Below the pieces are notes generated by a model. It saw only the letters and a program-made list of their open reading frames with translations. It was not told the origin of the DNA and made no database searches. Shown here piece after piece: positions 8,310-16,962 of a stretch of 44,571 nucleotides of DNA. This DNA comes from Planctomycetota bacterium (GTDB lineage Bacteria > Planctomycetota > UBA1135 > GCA-002686595). A program made the translations under genes and the position numbers. Location: positions 1-44,571 of the forward strand of contig JAQWJQ010000229.1 in the NCBI GenBank assembly GCA_029248265.1. Reading direction: 5' to 3'. Each line of letters begins with the position of its first letter. Position 1 is the first letter of the stretch.

Positions 8310-9863
8310 CTACTTCTCCTCGGGCTTGGGGGGGGCAGCCGGGGCACCGGCGGTCGGGTCGCCAGGGGCGTCCGGTGAGGCCTCTACCTCATCTTCTCCC
8401 GCGCCCTCGGAGGCCGCAGGGTCCTCCTCGAGGTCAGCTTGTTCTGGGGTCCAGCCGCCGCCCATGGCCCGATAGAGCTGCACGAGCGAGGTGGCTGCAT
8501 CGCCCTGGGCGCTGAAGAGTTCGATGTCCTGCTTGAGGAGGTCCCGCTGGACGTCGAGGAGCTGTTCGTAGTCGACCAGCCCCTGCTCGTAGAGACCGGT
8601 CGCCAACTGCAGGGCCTCAGTGGACGCGGAGGAGGCTCGCCCGAGGGCGCCCACCCGGTCGCCCTGCTGGGTGAAGGCAGCGAGCGACGTCTCCACCTCG
8701 AGCAGCGCGTTCAGCACCGTGCTCTCGTAGCGGAGCAGGGCTTGCTCGACCCGGAGGTCCTCGACCTTGATGAGATCTCTGATCCGCCCGCCGCTGAAGA
8801 GCGTCCAGTTCCCGATCCCGGGGCCCACCGTGTACGCCGTGTCACCGGCGCCGAGCAGGCTGCCGCCTGCGGAGTTGCCGACGCTCAGGGACCCCCCGAT
8901 CCCGAACGTCGGGTAGAGATCGGCGGTGGCGACTCCGACCCGCGCGGTCTGGGCCGCCAGGCGGCGCTCGGCCGCCCGAATGTCGGGGCGCTGGCGGAGC
9001 AGGTCAGCGGGGACACCCACCGTGACCTCACCCGGAGGGACCGGGATGGGGCCGGGCGCGGCGAGCTCTCCTTGAAGGGCCGTCGGGTTCTTGCCGATGA
9101 GCACGCCGAGCAGGTTGATCGCCTGTTCAAGACCGACCCTGAGCGGAGGCAGCGCCGCCTCGGAGGCGGCGTAGAGGCTCATCGATCGAGCGAGGTCCAG
9201 GTCCGATGAGATCCCGTTCGCCGCGCGTGAGCGAGTGAGCTCAAGGATCGTCTTCTGGCTGGCCAGGTTCTTCTCCGCGCTCTGCAGCTGCATCTGGAAG
9301 GCGCGCACCGCGATGTAGGACCGGGCGACCTCAGCCAGGAGGCTGACCTGGACGTCACGGACGTCCTCTTCGCTGGCCTCGAAGCCGGCTTGGTCGGATT
9401 CGATCTGGCGCGCAATACGCCCGAAGACGTCGAGCTCCCAGGAGGCCTCCGCCTTCAGGGAGGAGACGGTCTCGGTCTCGAACCTGGTGAACTGGTTGCT
9501 GGAGATCGCGGCGCCGCCGCCCAGTGAGAGCACCGGCAGCCGGGCGCCCTTGGCGATGTCGACCCGCACCCTGGCCTCCTCGACCCGTGCGAGCGCCACC
9601 TTCAGGTCCTTGTTGCCTTCCTGAGCTCGCTCGATGATCGACGTCAGCACGGGGTCGTTGAAGACCGTCCACCAGTCGGCGATGTCGGCCGCATCTGGCG
9701 TGAAGGAGGGGTCGTCGAGGGCCGAGAACGCCTCGTCAATGACCCCGTCCTCGAGCACAGGCTCCACGTAGTCGGGTCCGACCTTGCACGACGTGACGAA
9801 CAGGGCGATCGCGACGCTCGCCGGGACGAAGCTGCTTCTGGGAGGGTGGAATTGAGTCGTCAT
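8310..9863 (-). CDS. RND efflux outer-membrane channel lipoprotein, OprM/NodT family
   Basis: The 517-residue protein is a TolC-like outer-membrane duct. It starts with a signal peptide and lipobox FVTSC (Cys26), followed by the family hallmark KVGPDYVEP. Two OEP repeats are recognisable; the second contains LLRQRPDIRAAERRLAAQTA and VGVATADLYPTFGIGGSLS. The last 40 or so residues form a low-complexity tail rich in Glu, Ala and Pro, which is not part of the usual fold. It is transcribed divergently from the adaptor and pump genes across a 72-bp gap, so all three probably share one control region. The matching pump gene has an internal stop, which puts the function of the whole tripartite system in doubt. 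Confidence 0.92.
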   Translation of the reverse strand: MTTQFHPPRSSFVPASVAIALFVTSCKVGPDYVEPVLEDGVIDEAFSALDDPSFTPDAADIADWWTVFNDPVLTSIIERAQEGNKDLKVALARVEEARVRVDIAKGARLPVLSLGGGAAISSNQFTRFETETVSSLKAEASWELDVFGRIARQIESDQAGFEASEEDVRDVQVSLLAEVARSYIAVRAFQMQLQSAEKNLASQKTILELTRSRAANGISSDLDLARSMSLYAASEAALPPLRVGLEQAINLLGVLIGKNPTALQGELAAPGPIPVPPGEVTVGVPADLLRQRPDIRAAERRLAAQTARVGVATADLYPTFGIGGSLSVGNSAGGSLLGAGDTAYTVGPGIGNWTLFSGGRIRDLIKVEDLRVEQALLRYESTVLNALLEVETSLAAFTQQGDRVGALGRASSASTEALQLATGLYEQGLVDYEQLLDVQRDLLKQDIELFSAQGDAATSLVQLYRAMGGGWTPEQADLEEDPAASEGAGEDEVEASPDAPGDPTAGAPAAPPKPEEK

Positions 9864-9935
9864 CTAGTCGAACGGTAGCAAAAAGGGGGGGGGCGGCTGG
9901 GGTCGGGTAGGCATTACATCTACCCTCTGGAGGTC

Positions 9936-11057
9936 ATGAAAACGGTCACCCTAGTCCTCTCTCTCGGGTTGCTCGCCGGCCTGGTCGGCTGCAGTGAAAA
10001 GCCCGCTCCGATCGCCCCGAAGCCGCCCCTCGTCGAGGTCCAAAAACCCCTCGTGAAGGACATCACGAACCACGAGGTGGTCAGCGGACAGACGGCCCCC
10101 GTCCAGACCGTCGAGATCCGGGCGCGGGTCAACGGCGTGCTGGAGGAGATCGCCCACAAGGAGGGCGAGCCCCTGAAGGCAGGTGACCTGATGTTCCGCA
10201 TCGACCCGGCGCCCTTCGCCGCCGCGCGCGACGCAGCCGCGGCGCAGCTCCTCAGCGCCAAGGCCACCGCCGAGCTCGCCGATATCACCGCGTCGCGGCT
10301 CGAGAAGGCCTACAAGGACCGGGCGGTCTCCGAGCTCCAGGCGCTCGAGGCGCGCGCCAAGCACAAGGTCGCGGTGGAGAACGTGAAGGTCGCCACGAAG
10401 AACCTGGCGATCAAGCAGCTCGACGTCTCGTACACGGAGATCTACGCCCCGATCGACGGGCGCGCCGAGCAGAGTGAGTACTTCGTGGGGAGCCTGGTGG
10501 GCGGGCTCGGCACGTCCGCGCTGACGAAAATCTACGACGACTCGAAGATCGACGTCTGGTTCACGCTCCCGGACAGGGTCATGCTGGACTACGCCGCCAA
10601 GGCGCAGCAGGAGGGCCGGGTCCGTGAGGCGCTCGACCAGCTGCCGCCGATCGAGCTCGCCCGCGAGATCGACGACGACTTCCCCTTCCAGGGACGGGTC
10701 GATTACGTGGACCCCGAGGTGGACCTCGAGACAGGAACGCTGCGTATCCGCGCCGAGTTCGACAACACGGAGGGTCAGCTGAAGGGCGGGCTCTTCGTCC
10801 GGGTCCGGCTCCAAGCGGGGGAGCTCAAGGGCGCGACAATCGTGCCGGAGGCCGCCCTCGGTCGGGATCAGCAGGGCTCCTACCTGTTGGTGGTCGGGGA
10901 CGGCGGCGTCGTAGAGCGCCGCTCGGTCGAGGTGGGGAGCCGGACAGGCGATGGCCTCGTGATCCTCTCGGGGATCGAGGGCGCGGACGACGTGATCGTG
11001 AACGGAATGATCTCCGCTCGCCCCGGCGCGACCGTCCGGATCAAGAGCGACAGCTAG
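9936..11057 (+). CDS. RND efflux periplasmic adaptor (AcrA/MexE-like lipoprotein)
   Basis: The 373-residue membrane-fusion protein has a signal peptide and lipobox GLVGC (Cys19), so it is anchored to the inner membrane. The typical order follows: a first lipoyl half (VEIRARVNGVLEEIAHKEGE), a short coiled-coil region (about residues 85-150), a second lipoyl half (YTEIYAPIDGRAEQ) and the beta-barrel/MP domains (LETGTLRIRAEFDN, LKGGLFVRVRLQ). A GGAGG sequence lies only two bases before the ATG, closer than usual. The gene ends with TAG, 13 bp before the pump gene, and is divergent from the OprM-like gene. It should link the pump to the outer-membrane duct. Confidence 0.92.
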   Translation: MKTVTLVLSLGLLAGLVGCSEKPAPIAPKPPLVEVQKPLVKDITNHEVVSGQTAPVQTVEIRARVNGVLEEIAHKEGEPLKAGDLMFRIDPAPFAAARDAAAAQLLSAKATAELADITASRLEKAYKDRAVSELQALEARAKHKVAVENVKVATKNLAIKQLDVSYTEIYAPIDGRAEQSEYFVGSLVGGLGTSALTKIYDDSKIDVWFTLPDRVMLDYAAKAQQEGRVREALDQLPPIELAREIDDDFPFQGRVDYVDPEVDLETGTLRIRAEFDNTEGQLKGGLFVRVRLQAGELKGATIVPEAALGRDQQGSYLLVVGDGGVVERRSVEVGSRTGDGLVILSGIEGADDVIVNGMISARPGATVRIKSDS

Positions 11058-11070
11058 CGGGGCCACCAAG

Positions 11071-13740
11071 ATGCTCTCCCGATTCTTCATCCTCCGCCCG
11101 ATCTTCGCGACGGTCGTCTCGATCATCGTGATCACGATGGGGGCCACGGCCCTCGTCAAGCTGCCCATCGCGCAGTACCCCGACCTCGCGCCGCCTACGA
11201 TCGCGGTCAGCGCGAACTATCCCGGCGCCGACGCGAGCGTGGTGGCCAACACGGTGGCGGCGCCCATCGAGCAGGAGGTCAACGGCGTCGAGCGGATGCT
11301 CTACATGTCGAGCATCTCCGCGTCGGACGGCAGCTACACGCTGACGATCACGTTTGAGCCGGGCACCGACCTCGACATCGCGTCGGTCCAGGTGCAGAAC
11401 CGCGTCTCTTCGGCGGAGCCGAGCCTCCCAGAGGACGTCCGGCGGTTGGGCATCACGACCAACAAGAAGATGCCGGACTTCGCCCAGATGGTCTCGGTGT
11501 ACTCGCCGGGCGGCAGCCTGGACGACATCTACCTGAGTAACTGGGCCTCGCTCAACCTGCGCGACGAGCTCAAGCGAATCAGCGGCGTGGGTGACGCGCA
11601 GATCTTCGGCGCGTCGGACTACTCCATGCGCCTCTGGCTCGACCCCTTCGAGCTCGAGGCGCGGAGCCTGACGCCCGCCGACGTCCTCGGCGCCATCCAG
11701 GAGCAGAACGCGCAGGTGGCGGCCGGCAAGATCGGCGAGGACCCGGCGCCTGCCGGGACCACGTTCGAGTACACGGTGTCGACGAAGGGGCGCCTGGTGA
11801 GCGTGGCCGAGTTCGAGAATATCGTCGTCCGCACGGGCAAGGACGGTCGCGTCCTGCGCGTCGGTGACATCGCCAGGGTGGAGCGAGGCGCTCAGAACTA
11901 CGTGATGGGCTCGACGTTGAACGGGAGCCCCGCGGCGAACATCGCGATCTATCAACTCCCCGGCGCCAACCTGATCGAGATCTCGGACCGCGTGGCTCAG
12001 CTCATCGAGACCACCCGCGCGAGCTTTCCGAACGACCTGAGCGTCCAGGTGACCTACGACGCCGCAGACGTGGTGCGGGCGTCCATCAAGGAGATCATCA
12101 GCACGCTCTTCATCGCCGCGCTGCTGGTCATCATCACGGTCCTCATCTTCCTGCAGGACGTGCGGGCGACCTTGATCCCGGCGGTCACCATCCCGGTCTC
12201 GCTGATCGGGACGTTCGCGGTGATGTCGGCCCTCGGCTTCTCCCTGAACACGCTCTCGCTGTTCGGGATCGTGCTGGCGATCGGGATCGTCGTGGACGAC
12301 GCGATCGTCGTTGTTGAGAACGTGGCGCGGAACATCGACAACGGGCTCTCGTCGAAGGACGCGGCGCTGAAGGCGATGGAGGAGGTCACCGGGCCGGTCG
12401 TGGCGACGACCCTCGTGCTGCTCGCGGTCTTCGTGCCGACCTCATTCATGCCCGGCCTCGTCGGCGTGATGTTCAAGCAGTTCGGCCTGACGATCTCGGC
12501 GGCCACGGTCTTCAGCTCGATCAACGCGCTGAGCCTCAGCCCCGCGCTGTGTGCGATCCTCATGCGGCCCTCGAAGCAGAAGAAGAACTTCTTCTATCGC
12601 GGCTTCAACTGGATCCTGGACCTCTCGACGAGGGGCTACGTGGGCGTCGTCGGCTTCGCAGTACGCAAGTTTGCGATCAGCCTCATCGTCTTCCTCGGGG
12701 TGGTCTTCGCCGGGGGCTACACCTTCAGCAAGCTGCCGACCGGGTTCGTGCCCCAGGAGGACATGGGCTACATGATCGTCGCGGCGCAGCTGCCCGACGC
12801 GTCCTCGAAGGAGCGGACCCGCGCGGTGGGTCAGAAGGTGGACGCCGTGCTCGACGAGACGCCAGGCGTGGACGCCAGCGTGGCCCTGCTCGGCTACTCC
12901 ATGATCGACGGCGCCGCGAGCTCGTCGACGGTGAGCTTCATCGTGACCCTCGATCCATGGGACGAGCGCACGACGCCTGAGACCAGCCTGCGCGGGATCA
13001 TCACCGGTTTGATGGGGCGCTTCCAGGAGATCCCTGACGCTCAGATCTTCGCCTTCCCGGTGCCCTCGATCCCGGGCGTTGGCCTGGTCGGCGGCTTCGA
13101 CATGCAGCTGCAGGACCGCGCCGGCGGCGGGATCGCCAACCTCGCCAAGGCGGCCAACGCCCTCGTGGACGGCGGCAACCAGCAGCCGGCCTTGATGCGG
13201 GTCAGCTCAGGCCTGCGCGCATCCGTGCCCCAGCTCTACGTCGACGTGGATCGGGACAAGGTCAAGCAGATGGGGATCTCTCTGCAGACCGTCTTCAGCA
13301 CGCTTCAGACCTACCTGGGCTCCGCCTACGCCAACGACTTCAATGACTTCGGGCGGACGTACCAGGTCCGCTTGCAGGGAGAGGCGGACACCCGCGCCGT
13401 GCCGGGTGACATCGGGAAGCTCCGCATGCGGACCAACGACGGTCGCATCGTCCCCATGGCCTCGGTGGCCACCGTCGAGGAGCGGGTGGGGCCAGCCTCC
13501 ATCGTCCGCTTCAACCTCTACCCGAGCGCCTCCATCAAGGGCAGCGCGGCACCTGGGATCAGCTCTGGTGAGTCGCTGGACCTCATCGAGGGGGTCAAGG
13601 AGCAGGTGCTGCCCGGCCCGAACTTCGGGATCGCCTGGAACGGCCTCTCCTACCAGGAGAAGGAGGCGACCGGCGGGGCCGGCGCGATCTTCCTCCTCGC
13701 GATCTTCCTCGTCTTCCTCGTGCTGGCTGCCCAGTACTAG
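11071..13740 (+). CDS. RND efflux inner-membrane pump (AcrB/MexF-like, HAE1), stops early at an amber codon
   Basis: The frame runs from MLSRFFILRPIFATVVSI through the porter domains and TM2-TM6. GIVVDDAIVVVENVARN carries the proton-relay aspartate pair. It halts at TAG 13738-13740, right after FLVLAAQY. In homologues this stretch continues as AQYESW (Glu, sometimes Gly). The sequence resumes in the same frame with SWMLPEAIILAEPL, so a single G-to-T change of GAG to TAG explains everything. Without readthrough the 889-residue product lacks TM9-TM12, including the essential Lys of the SKNAILIVEF segment, and should be inactive. The full gene would span 11071-14244 (1057 residues). TAG is a genuine stop for the adjacent adaptor gene, so the code is not reassigned. 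An assembly error or a true nonsense mutation are the main options. Confidence 0.9.
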   Translation: MLSRFFILRPIFATVVSIIVITMGATALVKLPIAQYPDLAPPTIAVSANYPGADASVVANTVAAPIEQEVNGVERMLYMSSISASDGSYTLTITFEPGTDLDIASVQVQNRVSSAEPSLPEDVRRLGITTNKKMPDFAQMVSVYSPGGSLDDIYLSNWASLNLRDELKRISGVGDAQIFGASDYSMRLWLDPFELEARSLTPADVLGAIQEQNAQVAAGKIGEDPAPAGTTFEYTVSTKGRLVSVAEFENIVVRTGKDGRVLRVGDIARVERGAQNYVMGSTLNGSPAANIAIYQLPGANLIEISDRVAQLIETTRASFPNDLSVQVTYDAADVVRASIKEIISTLFIAALLVIITVLIFLQDVRATLIPAVTIPVSLIGTFAVMSALGFSLNTLSLFGIVLAIGIVVDDAIVVVENVARNIDNGLSSKDAALKAMEEVTGPVVATTLVLLAVFVPTSFMPGLVGVMFKQFGLTISAATVFSSINALSLSPALCAILMRPSKQKKNFFYRGFNWILDLSTRGYVGVVGFAVRKFAISLIVFLGVVFAGGYTFSKLPTGFVPQEDMGYMIVAAQLPDASSKERTRAVGQKVDAVLDETPGVDASVALLGYSMIDGAASSSTVSFIVTLDPWDERTTPETSLRGIITGLMGRFQEIPDAQIFAFPVPSIPGVGLVGGFDMQLQDRAGGGIANLAKAANALVDGGNQQPALMRVSSGLRASVPQLYVDVDRDKVKQMGISLQTVFSTLQTYLGSAYANDFNDFGRTYQVRLQGEADTRAVPGDIGKLRMRTNDGRIVPMASVATVEERVGPASIVRFNLYPSASIKGSAAPGISSGESLDLIEGVKEQVLPGPNFGIAWNGLSYQEKEATGGAGAIFLLAIFLVFLVLAAQY

Positions 13741-14244
13741 TCGTGGATGCTCCCGGAGGCGATCATCCTGGCGGAGCCGTTGGGCCTCCTCGGTGACGCG
13801 CTGGGCACGATGCTGACCCCGTTTGGCAACAACGTCTACACGCAGATCGGCATCGTCTTGCTGATCGCGCTCATCTCCAAGAACGCGATCTTGATCGTCG
13901 AGTTCGCCAAGGAGCAGCGAGAGTCCGGGCTGGGGGTGGTGGAGGCCGCGATCGAGGCCTCTCGCCTCCGCTTCCGACCGATCCTGATGACGGTGGTCTC
14001 CTTCGTCTTCGGCACGGCGCCGCTGGTCCTGGCGACCGGCGCGGGCGCGGGCTCGCGGGTGGCATTGGGCGTGACCGTCTTCTTCGGGATGATCCTCGCG
14101 ACCATCCTCGGGCTGGTCCTGACGCCGGCGCTCTACCGGATGATCCAGGGCCTCTCCGAGCGCTTCGGCGGTGGGGGGCAGGCGGCCGGTGAGGCGCAAG
14201 CCGAGGCGGTCGTGGCGGAGACCGATGCGGCGACGGAGCAGTGA
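13741..14244 (+). pseudogene. C-terminal part of the RND pump beyond the amber codon
   Basis: This is the continuation, in the same frame, of the interrupted AcrB-like gene. It encodes SWMLPEAIILAEPLGLLGD, then NNVYTQIGIVLLIAL, SKNAILIVEFAKEQRESG (conserved proton-relay lysine), RFRPILMTVVSFVFG and LVLATGAGAGSR, finishing with the last transmembrane helix and a short cytoplasmic tail. All conserved pieces are intact, with no further frameshift or stop, so the interruption is either recent or an artefact. An ATG at 13747 exists, but nothing suggests independent translation. The natural stop (14242-14244) overlaps the next gene by four bases. Confidence 0.85.
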
Positions 14245-15359
14245 CGACCCTCAGGCCTCTTCTCCCAGTGGGGCTGGTGAGGGTCCCGCTCCTCTGGGCC
14301 CCGCCCCACTGGGTCCCGCTCCACTGGGTCCCGCTTATCTGGGCCCTCATTCTCTGCGTCGCTGGGGCGTGTCACACCACGGAGTCCAACTCTCCGCTCG
14401 TGTTGCCTTCCTCTAGCGCCTACCTCCCGCGCCTCCTCGACGTGATGGAGGCAGGGCTGGACCGGCCCGACCCGAGCGCCAATCTCGTGGGGCGGGTCGT
14501 CGGGGACTCGCTGTTTGACGGTTCCTACGACTGGCACTCATGCATCTTCGCGCACTGGGCCCTCCTCGCGCAGTCACGCCGCGACGGTGATCGTGCGCGC
14601 GCCGAGCGGATCCTGGCGCGGTTGACCGCCGAGGCGCTGGCCGGGGAACGTGAGCGGCTCAGAGGGACGGCGTCGCTCGAGGGGCGGCTGACCTTCAGCT
14701 ACGGGCAGTGCTGGCTGCTCCAGCTCCTCGCCGAGCTCGAACGGCATCGCGAGGTGGCGCCGAGCACGCGGGCGTTCCGCGAGGAGACCGAGCGTCAACT
14801 GCTCCGCTTCCTGGAGTCGGCGCCCTTCCCCGAGCTGGAGGGCGACCGCCGGCTCGAGGGGCGTGGGGTCATCGGCTACTACTCCTCCTGGGCCTTCACC
14901 TGGTACCAGGTCATGGCGGCTGGCCCGGTCACTGAGGGCGCGCGTGATCGGCTGTTGGAGCTTCGTGCGGAGCGCCTCAACCCTTGGCGCACCGAGCTGA
15001 CCACGGCGGTCAGCCCGCAGTCGTTCGAGTTCCTCTGGGTTCCAACCCTCGGGTACCTCGTGGACTCGGTCGACCCCTTCGACCCTCCGCTGGCGACCTA
15101 CGCCCTGGATAGGAGAGATGTGCTCCCGGAGGAGGTGAGCATGCGGACGACACACCTGTTGGGGGTCCACGCGTCGCGCCTCTGGCCGCTGGCCCTGCGC
15201 GCCGCGGGAGACGTGAGCGCCGCGGGGGAGCTCGACCGAGAGCTGGCGGCGTTCCTCTCACGAGCGGAGCTCTGGGACGGTGACTTCGCGGTGGTCTCCC
15301 ACTGGATGCCCCAGTTCGTGTGGCTCAACTACTGGCTCGCCGGCGCGACCGCTCACTGA
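14241..15359 (+). CDS. putative lipoprotein resembling DUF2891
   Basis: The gene starts at GTG 14241, overlapping the pump stop (GTGA), and encodes 372 residues; later GTG codons at 14268 and 14277 are also possible. The N-terminus is hydrophobic with a lipobox-like VAGAC (Cys44). It is unusual because it consists of pentapeptide repeats (RVPLL, WAPPH, WVPLH, WVPLI, WALIL) produced by a 15-bp tandem repeat. The body is helical and rich in Trp, His and Arg. Segments such as FDGSYDWHSCIFAHWALL, FSYGQCWLLQLLAELE and DFAVVSHWMPQF resemble DUF2891 proteins of unknown function. I rely on motif resemblance, not on a search. Translational coupling to the efflux pump is odd and suggests a link. Confidence 0.7.
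   Translation: MTTLRPLLPVGLVRVPLLWAPPHWVPLHWVPLIWALILCVAGACHTTESNSPLVLPSSSAYLPRLLDVMEAGLDRPDPSANLVGRVVGDSLFDGSYDWHSCIFAHWALLAQSRRDGDRARAERILARLTAEALAGERERLRGTASLEGRLTFSYGQCWLLQLLAELERHREVAPSTRAFREETERQLLRFLESAPFPELEGDRRLEGRGVIGYYSSWAFTWYQVMAAGPVTEGARDRLLELRAERLNPWRTELTTAVSPQSFEFLWVPTLGYLVDSVDPFDPPLATYALDRRDVLPEEVSMRTTHLLGVHASRLWPLALRAAGDVSAAGELDRELAAFLSRAELWDGDFAVVSHWMPQFVWLNYWLAGATAH
14281..14355 (+). repeat. five tandem 15-bp repeats in a signal-peptide coding region
   Basis: Five units of 15 bp start at 14281, 14296, 14311, 14326 and 14341. The best-matching pair (units 1 and 3) differs at one base. The consensus begins GGGTCCCGCT. The period is five codons, so each unit adds one hydrophobic pentapeptide without shifting the frame. 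Confidence 0.85.
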
Positions 15360-15386
15360 CGCCGTCGGTCCGGCGGGCGGTCCCCC

Positions 15387-16289
15387 TCAGCTCGTCAGGT
15401 GGGCCGCGCGGATCGTCTCCGCGAGGGCCTTGAACTCCGCTTCCCGGGCGGAACTCTTGCGCCAGGCGACCCCGATGGAACGCGACGGGCCGCCCTCGTC
15501 GAAGGGGCGGAAGGTCACGCCAGGGTTGCAGGTGCGTTCGCCCGCGATGGCCATCTCAGGCACGAGGGTCACCCCGATCCCCGCGCCCACCATCTGGAGG
15601 AGCGTCCCGAGACTCGTGGCGCGGAAGTCGGCGTACTCTGTCATGCCCGCCGACTTGCAGATCGGGAGGGCGTGATCGCGGAGGCAGTGGCCCTCCTCGA
15701 GCAGCAGCACGGACTCGCCGTCCAGGTCACCCTCGGTGAGCACACCGCCGGTGGCGAGGCGGTGGCTGCTCGGGCAAGCGAGCACGAAGGGATCACTGAA
15801 GAGCGGCAGCTGGCTGGCCCCTCGGAGGTCGACATCGAGGGCGAGCAGCAGCAGGTCAAGCTCGCCCGTGTGGAGCCGCTGGACGATCCGGTCGGTCTTG
15901 TCTTCCTGCAGCAGCAGCACGAGGTCGGGGTGGGCGCTTCGGGCCGCCTGGACCACGGAGGGCAGCAGGTAAGGGGCGACCGTGGGGATCACGCCGAGGC
16001 GGAGCCGTCCCGCGAGCGGCTCACCGGCGGCGCGCGCGGAGTCGAGCAGGTGGTCCGTGCCCGACAGGATGCCCCGAGCCTCCTGGGCGAGCTTCAGCCC
16101 GGCAGCGGTGGCGACCACCCGGCGGGTGTCCCGCTCGAACAGCTGCACGCCGAGGAGGGCCTCGAGCTGCTGGAGCTGGGTGCTGAGGGCCGGCTGGGTG
16201 ACGTTGCAGGAGGCGGCGGCCTCGCGAAAGTTCAGATGATCAGCGACTGCGACGAGGTACTCGAGTTGCCGGATGGAGGGGCGTTCCAT
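15387..16289 (-). CDS. oxyR: LysR-family regulator of OxyR type
   Basis: The 300-residue protein starts with a LysR winged-helix domain (MERPSIRQLEYLVAVADHLN, then VTQPALSTQLQQLE) and a periplasmic-binding-like effector domain. The redox signature of OxyR is present: GHCLRDHALPIC gives Cys202 and Cys211, nine residues apart like Cys199 and Cys208 of E. coli OxyR, with the same CLRD core. This supports a peroxide-sensing activator that forms a disulfide. The C-terminal part has TSLGTLLQMVGAGIGVTLVPE. It lies 18 bp behind a thioredoxin-like lipoprotein gene on the same strand, probably in one transcript. No catalase or peroxiredoxin gene lies in the window. A general LysR regulator is unlikely given the cysteine pair. 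Confidence 0.88.
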   Translation of the reverse strand: MERPSIRQLEYLVAVADHLNFREAAASCNVTQPALSTQLQQLEALLGVQLFERDTRRVVATAAGLKLAQEARGILSGTDHLLDSARAAGEPLAGRLRLGVIPTVAPYLLPSVVQAARSAHPDLVLLLQEDKTDRIVQRLHTGELDLLLLALDVDLRGASQLPLFSDPFVLACPSSHRLATGGVLTEGDLDGESVLLLEEGHCLRDHALPICKSAGMTEYADFRATSLGTLLQMVGAGIGVTLVPEMAIAGERTCNPGVTFRPFDEGGPSRSIGVAWRKSSAREAEFKALAETIRAAHLTS

Positions 16290-16307
16290 GGTCGGTGGCG
16301 GTGGGGC

Positions 16308-16877
16308 TTACTCGCCGGTCGGGGTGGAGAGGCCCTCGAGGGCCGTCTCCAGGGTCTTGAGCTTCAGGGCGGAGAACCCCTGGTCGTAGAACCACCGCAC
16401 GATGCCGCTGGAGTCCAGCAGCAGCACCCGGGCGTTCCGCGGGCGCTCCGTCCCGGTGAACTTGCCGATGGCCTCGGCGGCATCGCCGTAGGTGGTGGTG
16501 ACCGCGCTCCATTCGTCCTTCGGAATGCCCCGTTGCATGCCGGAGTCGATGAACCCCTTGGCGAGGCTCGCCGCCGCTCCGCGGGCAGCGGGGACCTCCC
16601 GGAGCGCGACCTCAAGCTCGGCATCGATGGCCCCATAGAGCCAGCGATCGATGTCGAACTGAGAGTCCTGGACGTAGCCGACGAGCAGCAGGATCGGGGC
16701 TCCGGTGAAGTCCTCCGGGATCTGGACGGGCTCCCCGTCGAGGGAGGTCGCCTCGACGGACGGGAACGCCTCGCCGAGGGGGTCGCGGTTCTCGATGGTC
16801 GACGAGCAGCCGCCGAGGGAGGCGGCGGCGCCGGCGACGAGGGCCAGCACGACGAGGAGCAGGGGGAGCTTCTTCAT
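16308..16877 (-). CDS. thioredoxin-fold-like lipoprotein without a CXXC motif
   Basis: I choose ATG 16877 because it gives a clean signal peptide MKKLPLLLVVLALVAGAAAS with lipobox LGGC (Cys24). The frame is open 22 codons further, but that stretch does not look like a signal. The mature part has EAFPSVEATSLDGEPVQIPE followed by ILLLVGYVQDSQFDIDRWL, and near the C-terminus NARVLLLDSSGIVRWFYDQG. This layout resembles AhpC/TSA or YtfJ-like thioredoxin folds. No cysteine pair is present, so redox catalysis is not supported. The 189-residue protein precedes oxyR by 18 bp, which suggests a role in oxidative stress. The function is otherwise unknown. Confidence 0.7.
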   Translation of the reverse strand: MKKLPLLLVVLALVAGAAASLGGCSSTIENRDPLGEAFPSVEATSLDGEPVQIPEDFTGAPILLLVGYVQDSQFDIDRWLYGAIDAELEVALREVPAARGAAASLAKGFIDSGMQRGIPKDEWSAVTTTYGDAAEAIGKFTGTERPRNARVLLLDSSGIVRWFYDQGFSALKLKTLETALEGLSTPTGE

Positions 16878-16962
16878 GTTCAGGGGGAGCGCCGTGCCTT
16901 GGCGCCTCGTGAAGAGATGTAGCACATCCGGCCTCGCTGTCACCGGTAATCGCCACGGACGA

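Noticed and set aside
13738-13740. TAG reassigned as a sense codon in this genome
   Set aside because: The adaptor gene (stop at 11055-11057) and tdk (stop at 32898-32900) end normally at TAG, so general reassignment is unlikely.
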